Made by a program: the position numbers and the translations under genes. A DNA stretch of 64,000 nucleotides, taken from assembly GCF_004348895.1 (NCBI RefSeq), contig NZ_RRZK01000031.1, positions 1 to 64,000 of the forward strand. Direction: 5' to 3'. Shown here piece after piece: positions 42,266 through 50,445 of this stretch. The DNA comes from Pseudomonas vancouverensis. GTDB taxonomy: Bacteria > Pseudomonadota > Gammaproteobacteria > Pseudomonadales > Pseudomonadaceae. Position 1 is the stretch's first letter; each line of letters begins with the position of its first letter. Below the pieces are notes generated by a model that had not been told where the DNA came from, did not search any database, and saw only the letters and a list, made by a program, of their open reading frames with translations.

Positions 42266-43546
42266 GTGAAAACTGCTGTCGCTCCACTCGCCCATGAAAT
42301 CCACCCCGCTGCGCAGGACGAAATCGTCGCCGAGCTCCAGGAGATCTACATCGAAAAAGGCACGCCGGCGTTCATGCGCACGGTGCTGGCATTGTTCTGC
42401 GGCGGCTTCGCGACCTTCGCCCTGCTTTACTGCGTGCAACCGATGATGCCGCTGCTGTCCCACGAGTATTCGATCAATGCGGCGCAGAGCAGCCTGATTC
42501 TCTCGATTGCCACCGGCATGCTTGCCATTGGCCTGCTGATCACTGGTCCCATCTCGGACCGAGTCGGGCGCAAACAAGTGATGGTGACCGCCTTGTTCGC
42601 TGCCGCCCTGTGCACCATGGCCAGCGCGATGATGCCGAGCTGGCATGGCGTGTTGCTGATGCGTGCCTTGATTGGCTTGTCGTTGAGTGGTCTGGCAGCG
42701 GTCGCCATGACCTACCTGAGCGAGGAGATCCACCCGCAACACATTGGTCTGGCGATGGGCTTGTACATCGGCGGTAACGCCATTGGCGGGATGAGCGGTC
42801 GCCTGATCACCGGCGTATTGATCGACTTCGTCAGCTGGCACACGGCGATGCTGGTGATCGGTGGCCTGGCGCTGATTGCCGCCGCCGTGTTCTGGAAGAT
42901 CCTCCCGGAGTCGCGCAACTTCCGTCCACGCTCGCTGCACCCGCGCAGCCTGCTCGACGGTTTTACCATGCACTTTCGCGATGCCGGCCTGCCGCTGCTG
43001 TTCCTCGAGGCGTTTCTGTTGATGGGCGCATTCGTCACCCTGTTCAACTACATCGGCTACCGCCTGCTGGCTGAGCCGTACCACCTGGAACAGGCGTTCG
43101 TCGGATTGCTGTCGGTGGTCTATCTATCCGGTATCTACAGCTCGGCAAAAATCGGTTCGCTGGCCGACAAGCTGGGACGGCGCAAAGTGCTATGGGCGAC
43201 CATCGCACTGATGTTCGCCGGCCTTGCCCTGACGATGTTCACGCCGTTGCCGCTGGTGATCATCGGTATGCTGATCTTCACCTTCGGTTTCTTTGGCGCC
43301 CACTCGGTGGCCAGCAGCTGGATCGGTCGTCGCGCCATCAAGGCCAAGGGACAGGCGTCTTCCCTGTACCTGTTCAGCTACTACGCTGGCGGCAGTATCG
43401 CCGGTACGGCGGGCGGGATGTTCTGGCATTTGGCCGGGTGGAGCGGGATCGGGCTGTTCATCGGCACCTTGCTGCTGATCGCCCTGCTGGTGGCGTTGAA
43501 ACTGGCGAAGTTGCCGCTGTTGCCACAACAGCATCCGGCTACCTGA
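42266..43546 (+). CDS. ynfM: MFS exporter, YnfM type
   Basis: A 426-residue, 12-helix major facilitator protein that closely resembles E. coli YnfM, an arabinose/drug efflux-like transporter (FALLYCVQPMMPLLSHEYSI; SLSGLAAVAMTYLSEEIHPQ; AHSVASSWIGRRAIKAKGQA). A start at GTG 42266 behind CCGAGGT is preferred: it gives the short hydrophilic N-terminal tail seen in YnfM, while the open frame continues 69 codons upstream into the LysR gene. It is probably controlled by the divergent LysR regulator. Its stop overlaps the convergent gspM stop by 8 bases. Confidence 0.88.
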   Translation: MKTAVAPLAHEIHPAAQDEIVAELQEIYIEKGTPAFMRTVLALFCGGFATFALLYCVQPMMPLLSHEYSINAAQSSLILSIATGMLAIGLLITGPISDRVGRKQVMVTALFAAALCTMASAMMPSWHGVLLMRALIGLSLSGLAAVAMTYLSEEIHPQHIGLAMGLYIGGNAIGGMSGRLITGVLIDFVSWHTAMLVIGGLALIAAAVFWKILPESRNFRPRSLHPRSLLDGFTMHFRDAGLPLLFLEAFLLMGAFVTLFNYIGYRLLAEPYHLEQAFVGLLSVVYLSGIYSSAKIGSLADKLGRRKVLWATIALMFAGLALTMFTPLPLVIIGMLIFTFGFFGAHSVASSWIGRRAIKAKGQASSLYLFSYYAGGSIAGTAGGMFWHLAGWSGIGLFIGTLLLIALLVALKLAKLPLLPQQHPAT

Positions 43547-43970
43547 GCACAACCCGCGCTTCCAGACGGGCATCGCGTTTTTCCAGCGTCAGCGTGTGCA
43601 GCGCGACACCCTCACGCTCAACACCATCGAGCCATTGCAACAAGGCTTGCGGGGTACCGTTGAGGGTCAGGCGCAGCAGCTCGGCATCGGTTTCCATCTG
43701 ATGGATTTCCAGGCCTGCCACCGAAGCGCTTTGGCTGATACGCAGTGAAAACGGTTGGCGAGTGTCAACCGAAGACCGGCCACGCGGCGTTGCCTGTAGC
43801 AATTGCGCGGCCAGTTGCGCTTGTTGTTGATACTGACGCTCGGCGGATTCGAGTCGTTGCCGGGTGGGTTGCCAGATCAGGCTGTACGCCACGACGGCCG
43901 ACAGGAACGCCGCCAACATCTGCAACAACCGCTGCTCCCGCGCAGAAATCCGCTGCCATGCCTGCTTCAT
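43539..43970 (-). CDS. gspM: Type II secretion protein GspM
   Basis: A 143-residue bitopic protein: a short cytoplasmic N-terminus (MKQAWQRISAREQRLLQ), one membrane helix (about 17-35), then a periplasmic coiled-coil and ferredoxin-like part. It pairs with GspL in the inner-membrane platform. It is the last gene of the gspC-M operon and overlaps gspL by 4 bases. No terminator separates it from the convergent ynfM end, with which it shares 8 bases. Confidence 0.85.
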   Translation of the reverse strand: MKQAWQRISAREQRLLQMLAAFLSAVVAYSLIWQPTRQRLESAERQYQQQAQLAAQLLQATPRGRSSVDTRQPFSLRISQSASVAGLEIHQMETDAELLRLTLNGTPQALLQWLDGVEREGVALHTLTLEKRDARLEARVVLR

Positions 43971-45073
43971 GCCTCGTCCTCCACACTCAGCGTGGCATGC
44001 ACTTTTTCCGCTGCCTTGGTAGCGCTGTCGAGCCGCACTGGCATCCCTTGCTGGCGCCCGCGCGCGCGCAGCTGTTCAAGCTCGGTGAAGCTGTTGGCGG
44101 TGAGCTGGATTCTCCAGCCAGCGGTTTCACTAAACTCGATGCGTTGCACCTCGACCTCGCTGGCACCGACCACCCGCTCGATCAGACTCACCAACCCGGC
44201 GATGCGCGTCCCTTGCGCCTCGGCAGGCTGGTTTTGCAAGACCCTGAGCTGTGCCGCCATGTCGACGATTCGATCCTGATCTGGATAAAGCGCTTTGAAG
44301 CGCTGCTCGTTTTGTGCCGTGAGCCTTTGTGTTTCGCCGTCGAGAAAACCGATTCGAATGGCACCGGCACTCCAGGTCAGCACTGCCAGCATCAGCAGCG
44401 ATAACCCTGATATTCGCCATGGCAGAGGTTTGGCGCGCGGTGCGAATGCCCCTTGCAGCAGGTTGATGGACTGGGTCGGACGATCGGTCAGCCATTGATC
44501 GATCGCAACGCGATCCTGCCGCTCGTCCAGCCATTGCATGTTCTCCGGCAGCAGGGGCATGAGCGCCTGCAGATTGTCTGCCGACACCGCCATGCGGGGA
44601 ATCCTTTCTCCACCCAACAACCAGCGGCCGAACCACCAGACGCCCCGAGGCTGAACGTTGGCCAGCAGGTCGGCGTCGACGAACACGCCCTTCGCACGTA
44701 CACCCACTTCGTCGAGCACTGCCAGCACGGCAGCCAGTCGCTCCCGACTGATGACCATCACCGGATAGCAGCCCTCGCCGTCGCAAGGCCCGATGCTCAA
44801 ATGCAGCGTTTCCAGAGCTTCACTCAGTTGCTCCTCCACGGCGAATGCGATGGCCTGATCTTCGGGTTTACATTTGGTCGGCCACGGTTCGCTGCGCACC
44901 CAGCTGCACACTTCCATGGGTAACAACAGATCGATGGCTTGCCCATTCAAAGCCTGTGCTGCCAGGTCCAGCGACATGAGCTGGCGTTGCCCAGCCGCGG
45001 ACCACAGACAACAAGGCCAGGTTTTCGATGGCAAGTTCAGGCCTTCCGGTGTCAGGTAAAGCCAGGTATTCAT
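43967..45073 (-). CDS. gspL: Type II secretion protein GspL
   Basis: A 368-residue protein with an actin-like cytoplasmic domain that docks the GspE ATPase (residues 1 to about 235), one membrane helix (about 240-260, LSLLMLAVLTWSAGAIRIG) and a periplasmic ferredoxin-like domain. The start MNTWLYLTPEGL at 45073 overlaps the gspK stop by 4 bases; the open frame extends 118 codons upstream inside gspK and is not used. The order K-L-M is canonical. Confidence 0.88.
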   Translation of the reverse strand: MNTWLYLTPEGLNLPSKTWPCCLWSAAGQRQLMSLDLAAQALNGQAIDLLLPMEVCSWVRSEPWPTKCKPEDQAIAFAVEEQLSEALETLHLSIGPCDGEGCYPVMVISRERLAAVLAVLDEVGVRAKGVFVDADLLANVQPRGVWWFGRWLLGGERIPRMAVSADNLQALMPLLPENMQWLDERQDRVAIDQWLTDRPTQSINLLQGAFAPRAKPLPWRISGLSLLMLAVLTWSAGAIRIGFLDGETQRLTAQNEQRFKALYPDQDRIVDMAAQLRVLQNQPAEAQGTRIAGLVSLIERVVGASEVEVQRIEFSETAGWRIQLTANSFTELEQLRARGRQQGMPVRLDSATKAAEKVHATLSVEDEA

Positions 45074-45921
45074 TGCGACCTCTGCTGATTGTTTACAGGC
45101 ATGAAACGCCGTTGCAGCACGCTCAGTTGAAGTGCCTTGGGATCGTGCTCGACATCCGTCGCCAGCTGCAGGCTTCGCCCTCCCTGAGTCACCCGCACCT
45201 GTATTCGGTACCAGCGACTGGTGATGCCGAGGCCATGACTGCTCAAGCCCAGCCCGGAGATCAATGGGTCCTGAGTGAACGCCTGCACACTCGCCCAAGG
45301 CGACGCCAATGCCTGATGAGCAAGAGCCTCGGCTGTCGCGCCATCGATCTCGCCGAGCGCTCTGATGAGCAACGGCGATGCGGCATTGATGTTCAATGCG
45401 GCTTCGACGGGCAGCACGGCCACCCATGGCTCAAGCTGCTGCAACAACGCCCCGTCGATGCCGTCCAGCAAGCGCAACTGGCTTAGCTCATGCAACGCGC
45501 CGACCTGATCCAATGACACCGGCGGTACCTCCAGCAGCAGGAGCAAGCGCGCCCAACGTTTGAGCGTAACCTGATCAATCTGCCCCTTGCGCAACAGTGA
45601 GTTGACGTTGAATCGCCCGGCGAGGTCTTCGATGTCGACCAGGATTTGCGCATCCTCGGCATCGAATTCGGGCGTCAGCGCCTTCCAGTCCGGCATCCGC
45701 TCGACGGGTTGTTCCGGATCACGCAACGCGTCCTGCAACAACAGGACAGCCCAGCGTTCGCCACCCGCTGCGAGCTGATGCAAGCCCAATTGCTGCAACA
45801 CCTGCCCGCTGCTTTGCAGCGACAGATGATGGCTGCGCAGCAGCCCCCCAACAATCAGCAACGCCAGGCTCAAGACCAGCAACACGCTGATCAGGGCGAT
45901 GCCCCTTTGGCGATGTTTCAC
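45070..45921 (-). CDS. gspK: Type II secretion minor pseudopilin GspK
   Basis: A 283-residue minor pseudopilin, the largest one and part of the tip complex with GspI and GspJ. The prepilin-type start (M)KHRQRG-IALISVLLVLSLALL lacks the Glu5 of other pseudopilins, as is normal for GspK. The large alpha domain is visible as a helix-rich region (about 80-230). A GTG start at 45921 (overlapping gspJ by 4 bases) gives a short leader peptide; the longer open frame is not used. Confidence 0.88.
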   Translation of the reverse strand: MKHRQRGIALISVLLVLSLALLIVGGLLRSHHLSLQSSGQVLQQLGLHQLAAGGERWAVLLLQDALRDPEQPVERMPDWKALTPEFDAEDAQILVDIEDLAGRFNVNSLLRKGQIDQVTLKRWARLLLLLEVPPVSLDQVGALHELSQLRLLDGIDGALLQQLEPWVAVLPVEAALNINAASPLLIRALGEIDGATAEALAHQALASPWASVQAFTQDPLISGLGLSSHGLGITSRWYRIQVRVTQGGRSLQLATDVEHDPKALQLSVLQRRFMPVNNQQRSQ

Positions 45922-46460
45922 GGGATGACGCCCAATAGCGGAAGCACACGGCGAATGGCCTCGAAACGGCCGACAGAGAACTGCAATTCGATGGCTATCG
46001 GCGTCCTCGAATCTTGCCCGCTCGGCCATTGATCAACCCAGCCCGCCTGCGGTTCGAACAGTCGCCAGCTCAGTCCATGGACATCCTCGAGTAACCTTTG
46101 CCTGCGCATCTCCTGCGTCCCTTCCCCCTGACTTTCACGCCACAACACACCATTGTCGAGGCGATAAGACACCGATTGGCGCTCACTGCGTGGCAAGTCC
46201 AACGGGTTGCGCCAGTGACTGCGCTGAAACTGCACAAAATCCGCTGTGAGTTGCACGGGCGCAGTGGTGGCATGCAGCAGATCACGCTCGATCATCGTGA
46301 CCACCCGCTGCAAGCGTCGGAGTTCTCGCTCATGCGCCGAGGTGCCTTGCTGCACGCGCACCACGCCATCGAAGAGGCCCCAACTGGCCAGACCCAACAG
46401 GGCAAAAATGGCCATGGCGATAACCAGCTCCAGCAAGGTAAAGCCGCTCTGCTTACTCAT
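45918..46460 (-). CDS. gspJ: Type II secretion minor pseudopilin GspJ
   Basis: A 180-residue pseudopilin with the prepilin peptidase site MSKQSG-FTLLELVIAMAIF. Start 46460 is chosen because it gives a 6-residue leader before the cleavage site; the open frame opens 13 codons earlier. It overlaps gspI by 8 bases and gspK by 4. GspJ caps the pseudopilus tip with I and K. Confidence 0.9.
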   Translation of the reverse strand: MSKQSGFTLLELVIAMAIFALLGLASWGLFDGVVRVQQGTSAHERELRRLQRVVTMIERDLLHATTAPVQLTADFVQFQRSHWRNPLDLPRSERQSVSYRLDNGVLWRESQGEGTQEMRRQRLLEDVHGLSWRLFEPQAGWVDQWPSGQDSRTPIAIELQFSVGRFEAIRRVLPLLGVIP

Positions 46461-46836
46461 CGCGCGCGGCAATCCAGCCAACGGCGCGGTGCAAGACATG
46501 TTCCCGATCTGATTGACTGACCTGAATCTCTACCCTGAACAAACGTGGCTCGCTGCCAGTGCTGACGAGCTGCCGCAGCCACCAGTCGCGCTGGCCCATA
46601 CGCACGACCTGCTGTTGCTGGCCCGTTACCAGGCCCGATTGCAAACGCAGCTCGCTCAATCGATTGTCCGCCACCCAGGCGGCGAGCAGCCTTTGTTCGA
46701 CCGCCCCGCTTTGTCTGATCACGTATTTACTGGCCGACAACACCGCCGCTGCCAGCGTTGCAAAAACCGCCAGGGCAACCATGATCTCCAGCAAGGTGAA
46801 GCCCGCCATGGCCGGTAAGGGACGCTGACTAGCCAT
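46453..46836 (-). CDS. gspI: Type II secretion minor pseudopilin GspI
   Basis: A 127-residue pseudopilin: MASQRPLPAMAG-FTLLEIMVALAVFATL gives the leader, cleavage site and Glu5. It nucleates the GspI-J-K tip. It overlaps gspH by 8 bases. Confidence 0.9.
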   Translation of the reverse strand: MASQRPLPAMAGFTLLEIMVALAVFATLAAAVLSASKYVIRQSGAVEQRLLAAWVADNRLSELRLQSGLVTGQQQQVVRMGQRDWWLRQLVSTGSEPRLFRVEIQVSQSDREHVLHRAVGWIAARDE

Positions 46837-47296
46837 CGATCACCACCTCGCCGATACCATCACCGGACAGGCTCAGCCAGACACGGTTGCTGGACACGAA
46901 CGTCAGCTTGAACGCATTGCTTTCGTCACTGCTGAGCATCAATAACTGCGGTGCCCCATCGTCGGCCCCCAGACTGATCCAGAAGCCATCCTGACTCAGC
47001 CGTGGCTTCACGCTGGCCGGCCAGCGTGAAAGGCCTGCCACCGGCTCCCAGCCGCGTGCGGTCTGACGCATGGCCCGGTAGCCCTCGCCACTCAGCCGCA
47101 GGCCGTACTCTTGACCTTCGAACACCGCACGCTGGCGCAGTTGATGGATGACCTGCACCATGACTTCGGCTTCCTGCCTCACCTGGCGGCCCGGACTGCC
47201 GCCCGTGGCAAGGCTGACCATGCCCAGCAGTACGCCGACCAGCACGATCACAATCATCAATTCCAGCAAGGTGAACCCCCGACAGCACTGCTTCAT
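46829..47296 (-). CDS. gspH: Type II secretion minor pseudopilin GspH
   Basis: A 155-residue pseudopilin with leader MKQCCRG and FTLLELMIVIVLVGVLLG after the cleavage site. It links the tip complex to the major pseudopilin shaft. It begins 3 bases after gspG ends. Confidence 0.9.
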   Translation of the reverse strand: MKQCCRGFTLLELMIVIVLVGVLLGMVSLATGGSPGRQVRQEAEVMVQVIHQLRQRAVFEGQEYGLRLSGEGYRAMRQTARGWEPVAGLSRWPASVKPRLSQDGFWISLGADDGAPQLLMLSSDESNAFKLTFVSSNRVWLSLSGDGIGEVVIDG

Positions 47297-47299
47297 GGC

Positions 47300-47755
47300 T
47301 CAACCGCCCCAATTACCCAACTCAGCGGCATGTCCCTCACCGCCCGGCACCCCATCGGAGCCCAGCGAGTACAAGTCATAACCGCCATCGACCGACTTCA
47401 CCCCCGGATTGAGGTACTGATAGGGCGTACCCCAAGGGTCGACCGGCAGGCTTTTGAGATAGGCCTGCGGGTTCCAGTTACGCGCGACGGGCACACCCAC
47501 AGGACGCTTGACCAAGGCATCGAGTCCTTGCTGGGTCGAAGGGTATTGCGCGTTGTCGAGGCGATACATTTCCAGGGCGGTCGAAATGGCCTGGATGTCG
47601 ATTTTGGCAGCGGTAACCTTGGCCTGATCCGGACGGCTCATGAACTGCGGCACGACGATGGCCCCGAGGACTCCGATGATCACGACGACCACCATGATTT
47701 CGATCAGAGTGAATCCTCGTTGCCTGTTGGACGTATTTTTACGATGGGCTTGCAT
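47300..47755 (-). CDS. gspG: Type II secretion major pseudopilin GspG
   Basis: A 151-residue major pseudopilin. It has a 14-residue leader ending RQRG, then FTLIEIMVVVVIIGVLGAIV, and the C-terminal major-pseudopilin signature with DPWGTPYQYL and Asp-rich calcium loop YDLYSLGSDG. It forms the shaft that drives substrate through the secretin. Cleavage must be done by the chromosomal PilD/GspO, which is not in this locus. Confidence 0.94.
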   Translation of the reverse strand: MQAHRKNTSNRQRGFTLIEIMVVVVIIGVLGAIVVPQFMSRPDQAKVTAAKIDIQAISTALEMYRLDNAQYPSTQQGLDALVKRPVGVPVARNWNPQAYLKSLPVDPWGTPYQYLNPGVKSVDGGYDLYSLGSDGVPGGEGHAAELGNWGG

Positions 47756-47758
47756 GGG

Positions 47759-48964
47759 TCAATTCACCAATTGGTTGAGGCTCAGAATCGGAAGCAGGAT
47801 GGCCATGACAATCAACAGGACCACACCCCCCATCAACACCAGCATGGCCGGCTCGAACAGGCTCACCACCAGAGCGATGCGTGTGGCCAGGCTGCTTTCC
47901 TGCTGTTCGGCGGCCCGTGCGAGCATGCGGTCGAGCTCACCTGCACGTTCGCCGCTGGCGATCATGTGCAGCATCATTGGCGGGATATCGCCGCTCAGCT
48001 CCAGGCCACGGGTGAGCGTCCCGCCTTCACGGACTGAACGGGCGACATCGATCATTCGCGTGCGAATGGTCTGGTTACCGATGACGGCTGCGGCGATCTC
48101 CAGCGCGTCGACCAATGGCACCGCGCTTTTGCCGAGGATGGCCAGCGTGCTGGCGAACCGCGCGGCGTCCATAGCGCGCAATACATCCCCCATGACCGGC
48201 ACCTTCAGCACCCAACGGTGCCAGCGCAGGTTCCACTGCGGCTGGCGCAGACTCCAGCGCCACAACCCGATCAGCACCGCCAGCACACTCATCATCAATA
48301 GAAAGTGACTGCGCAGACCATTGCTCACACCGATCAATGCCTGGGTCAGCCAAGGGAGTGGCTGACCGCTGTCGACGAAAATTTTCACGACGTCGGGAAC
48401 CACGTAACCGAGCAGAAAACCGACGATCGCCACGCTGGCCAGCATCAGAATCAGTGGATAGACCAGTGCCATCTGGATTTTCTGCCGCGACGCCTGACGG
48501 GCCTGGGTATAGGCCGCCAGCTGTTCCAGCACATGCCCCAAGTGCCCGGACCGCTCACCGGCAGCGACGGTGGCACAGAACAAATCGGGAAATGCCTTGG
48601 GAAACTGACCCAGCGCCGAGGCCAGGGTATGGCCTTCCATCACCCGGTTTCTAACGGCTGACAACACGCCCGCGACCTTGCGCTTTGCGCTCTGTTTGGC
48701 CACCGCCTCAAGCGCTTCCTCCAGAGGCAGCCCGGCCTGAACCAGCGTCGACAGTTGCAGCGTCAGCAAGGCCAGATCAGCCGCGCCCAAACGTGCACCA
48801 GGCTGATTACTTCCGGCGTTGCCGACGATCACCTCGCTCAATGCTCGCGGCCACAGTCCCCGCTCACGCAACAGTTGCCTTGCGTGCCGAGGGCCATCGG
48901 CTTCCAGTCTCCCCTTGCTGGGGCGACCTTGAGCGTCGTGAGCGCGATAATCGAAAGTTGGCAT
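47759..48964 (-). CDS. gspF: Type II secretion inner-membrane protein GspF
   Basis: A 401-residue platform protein with three membrane helices (near residues 165-190, 215-240 and 375-398) and two homologous cytoplasmic domains (LTLQLSTLVQAGLPLEEAL and ARFASTLAILGKSAVPLVDA). It contacts GspE and GspL. It is spaced 3-4 bases from each neighbour. Confidence 0.93.
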   Translation of the reverse strand: MPTFDYRAHDAQGRPSKGRLEADGPRHARQLLRERGLWPRALSEVIVGNAGSNQPGARLGAADLALLTLQLSTLVQAGLPLEEALEAVAKQSAKRKVAGVLSAVRNRVMEGHTLASALGQFPKAFPDLFCATVAAGERSGHLGHVLEQLAAYTQARQASRQKIQMALVYPLILMLASVAIVGFLLGYVVPDVVKIFVDSGQPLPWLTQALIGVSNGLRSHFLLMMSVLAVLIGLWRWSLRQPQWNLRWHRWVLKVPVMGDVLRAMDAARFASTLAILGKSAVPLVDALEIAAAVIGNQTIRTRMIDVARSVREGGTLTRGLELSGDIPPMMLHMIASGERAGELDRMLARAAEQQESSLATRIALVVSLFEPAMLVLMGGVVLLIVMAILLPILSLNQLVN

Positions 48965-48968
48965 CCTG

Positions 48969-50441
48969 CTAGCGCTCCTGGGTCACGCGCAGCAACTCGT
49001 CGAGGCTGGTCAAGCCCTCCAGTACGCGCTTGCAACCGTCCTGAAACAGTCCACGCGAAGCCTTGCGAGCCTCTTCAAGCAGCAACTGTTCGCTGGCCCC
49101 CGCGTGAATGAGCGCCGAAATTGTCGGAGTCATGCTGATCAGTTCGTAAATGCCGATGCGCCCACGATAACCGTGCTGGCACTGCTCACATCCCGCGGCG
49201 CGAAACAGCCGCGGCTGCGACCCGGTATCGAGCCCCATCCGTTCACAGGCCGCAGCGTCGGCAACGTAGGAAACCTTGCAAAGAGGACATAGGGTGCGCA
49301 GCAGACGCTGGGCCAGAATGCCCACCAGCGAGGAGGCCAGCAGGTAGGCATCGACGCCCATGTCCACCAGTCGCGAGACAGCGCCGGCTGCGCTGTTGGT
49401 GTGCAGGGTCGAGAGTACGAGGTGCCCGGTCAGTGATGCCTGCACGGCGATCTCGGCGGTTTCGCGATCGCGGATTTCACCGACCATCACCACGTCCGGG
49501 TCCTGTCGCAGAATGGCCCGCAAACCTCGGGCGAACGTCATGTCGACCTTCGGATTCACTGGCATCTGACCGACTCCCGGCAAGTGATATTCGATCGGAT
49601 CTTCGACGGTGAGGATGTTGCGGGTCTGATCGTTCAGACTGCTGAGCGCGGCGTACAGGCTGGTGGTTTTACCGGAGCCGGTCGGCCCGGTGACCAGCAG
49701 GATGCCATGGGGCTTGCCCAACAATTCTCGCAGCGCCAACAGAGTGTCATCGGGCATGCCCAATCGCTGCAGGTCCAGACGACCCGCCTGCTTGTCGAGC
49801 AATCGCAACACCACGCGCTCGCCGTGCGCCGAGGGCAGTGTCGAGACGCGCACATCGACTTCATGCCCGGCCAGACGCAGGGCTATACGCCCATCCTGGG
49901 GCACGCGTTTTTCAGCGATGTCCAGGCGCGCCATGACCTTGATACGCGACACCAGCAAGGTCGCCAGTTCACGTCGTGGCCGGAGCATTTCCCGCAATTG
50001 GCCATCGACTCGCATACGCACCGACAGGTACTGCTCGAAGGTTTCCAGGTGCACGTCGGAGGCCTGCTCGCGCACGGCTTCGCCCAGCAGGGCGTTGATC
50101 AGGCGGATGATCGGAGCGTCGCCCTGTTGCTCCAGCAGGTCAGCCGTTTGCGGCACCTGATCGACCAGGCTGAGCAAATCCAGCTCGTCATCCAGGCCTT
50201 GGGCAACTTGTTCGGCGGCACTGTGCCCCTCGCGATAGGTCGCGGCCAGGCGTGCCGCGTATTCATCCGCCGCAACGACCTGAAACGGTAGCTCCCTGGC
50301 ACACAGCCGGCGCGCTTCGGCCAATGCGCCAAGCGCTGCATCATCGCGCAGCACCAGGCGAAAGGCATCCGCGTCGCGCTCCAGCAACACACCAAAGCGC
50401 CGGGCAAAACCGAAGGGTAATTGCTCACAGAGCCCGCTCAT
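48969..50441 (-). CDS. gspE: Type II secretion ATPase GspE
   Basis: A 490-residue hexameric ATPase that powers pseudopilus assembly. Walker A is VTGPTGSGKTTS with Lys258. The Asp box, Walker B and His box follow (LRAILRQDPDVVMVGEIRD; LSTLHTNSAAGAV), then a four-Cys zinc module with CPLC and CEQC. The N-terminal domain that binds GspL is present. It starts 4 bases after gspD. Confidence 0.95.
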   Translation of the reverse strand: MSGLCEQLPFGFARRFGVLLERDADAFRLVLRDDAALGALAEARRLCARELPFQVVAADEYAARLAATYREGHSAAEQVAQGLDDELDLLSLVDQVPQTADLLEQQGDAPIIRLINALLGEAVREQASDVHLETFEQYLSVRMRVDGQLREMLRPRRELATLLVSRIKVMARLDIAEKRVPQDGRIALRLAGHEVDVRVSTLPSAHGERVVLRLLDKQAGRLDLQRLGMPDDTLLALRELLGKPHGILLVTGPTGSGKTTSLYAALSSLNDQTRNILTVEDPIEYHLPGVGQMPVNPKVDMTFARGLRAILRQDPDVVMVGEIRDRETAEIAVQASLTGHLVLSTLHTNSAAGAVSRLVDMGVDAYLLASSLVGILAQRLLRTLCPLCKVSYVADAAACERMGLDTGSQPRLFRAAGCEQCQHGYRGRIGIYELISMTPTISALIHAGASEQLLLEEARKASRGLFQDGCKRVLEGLTSLDELLRVTQER

Positions 50442-50445
50442 GGCT

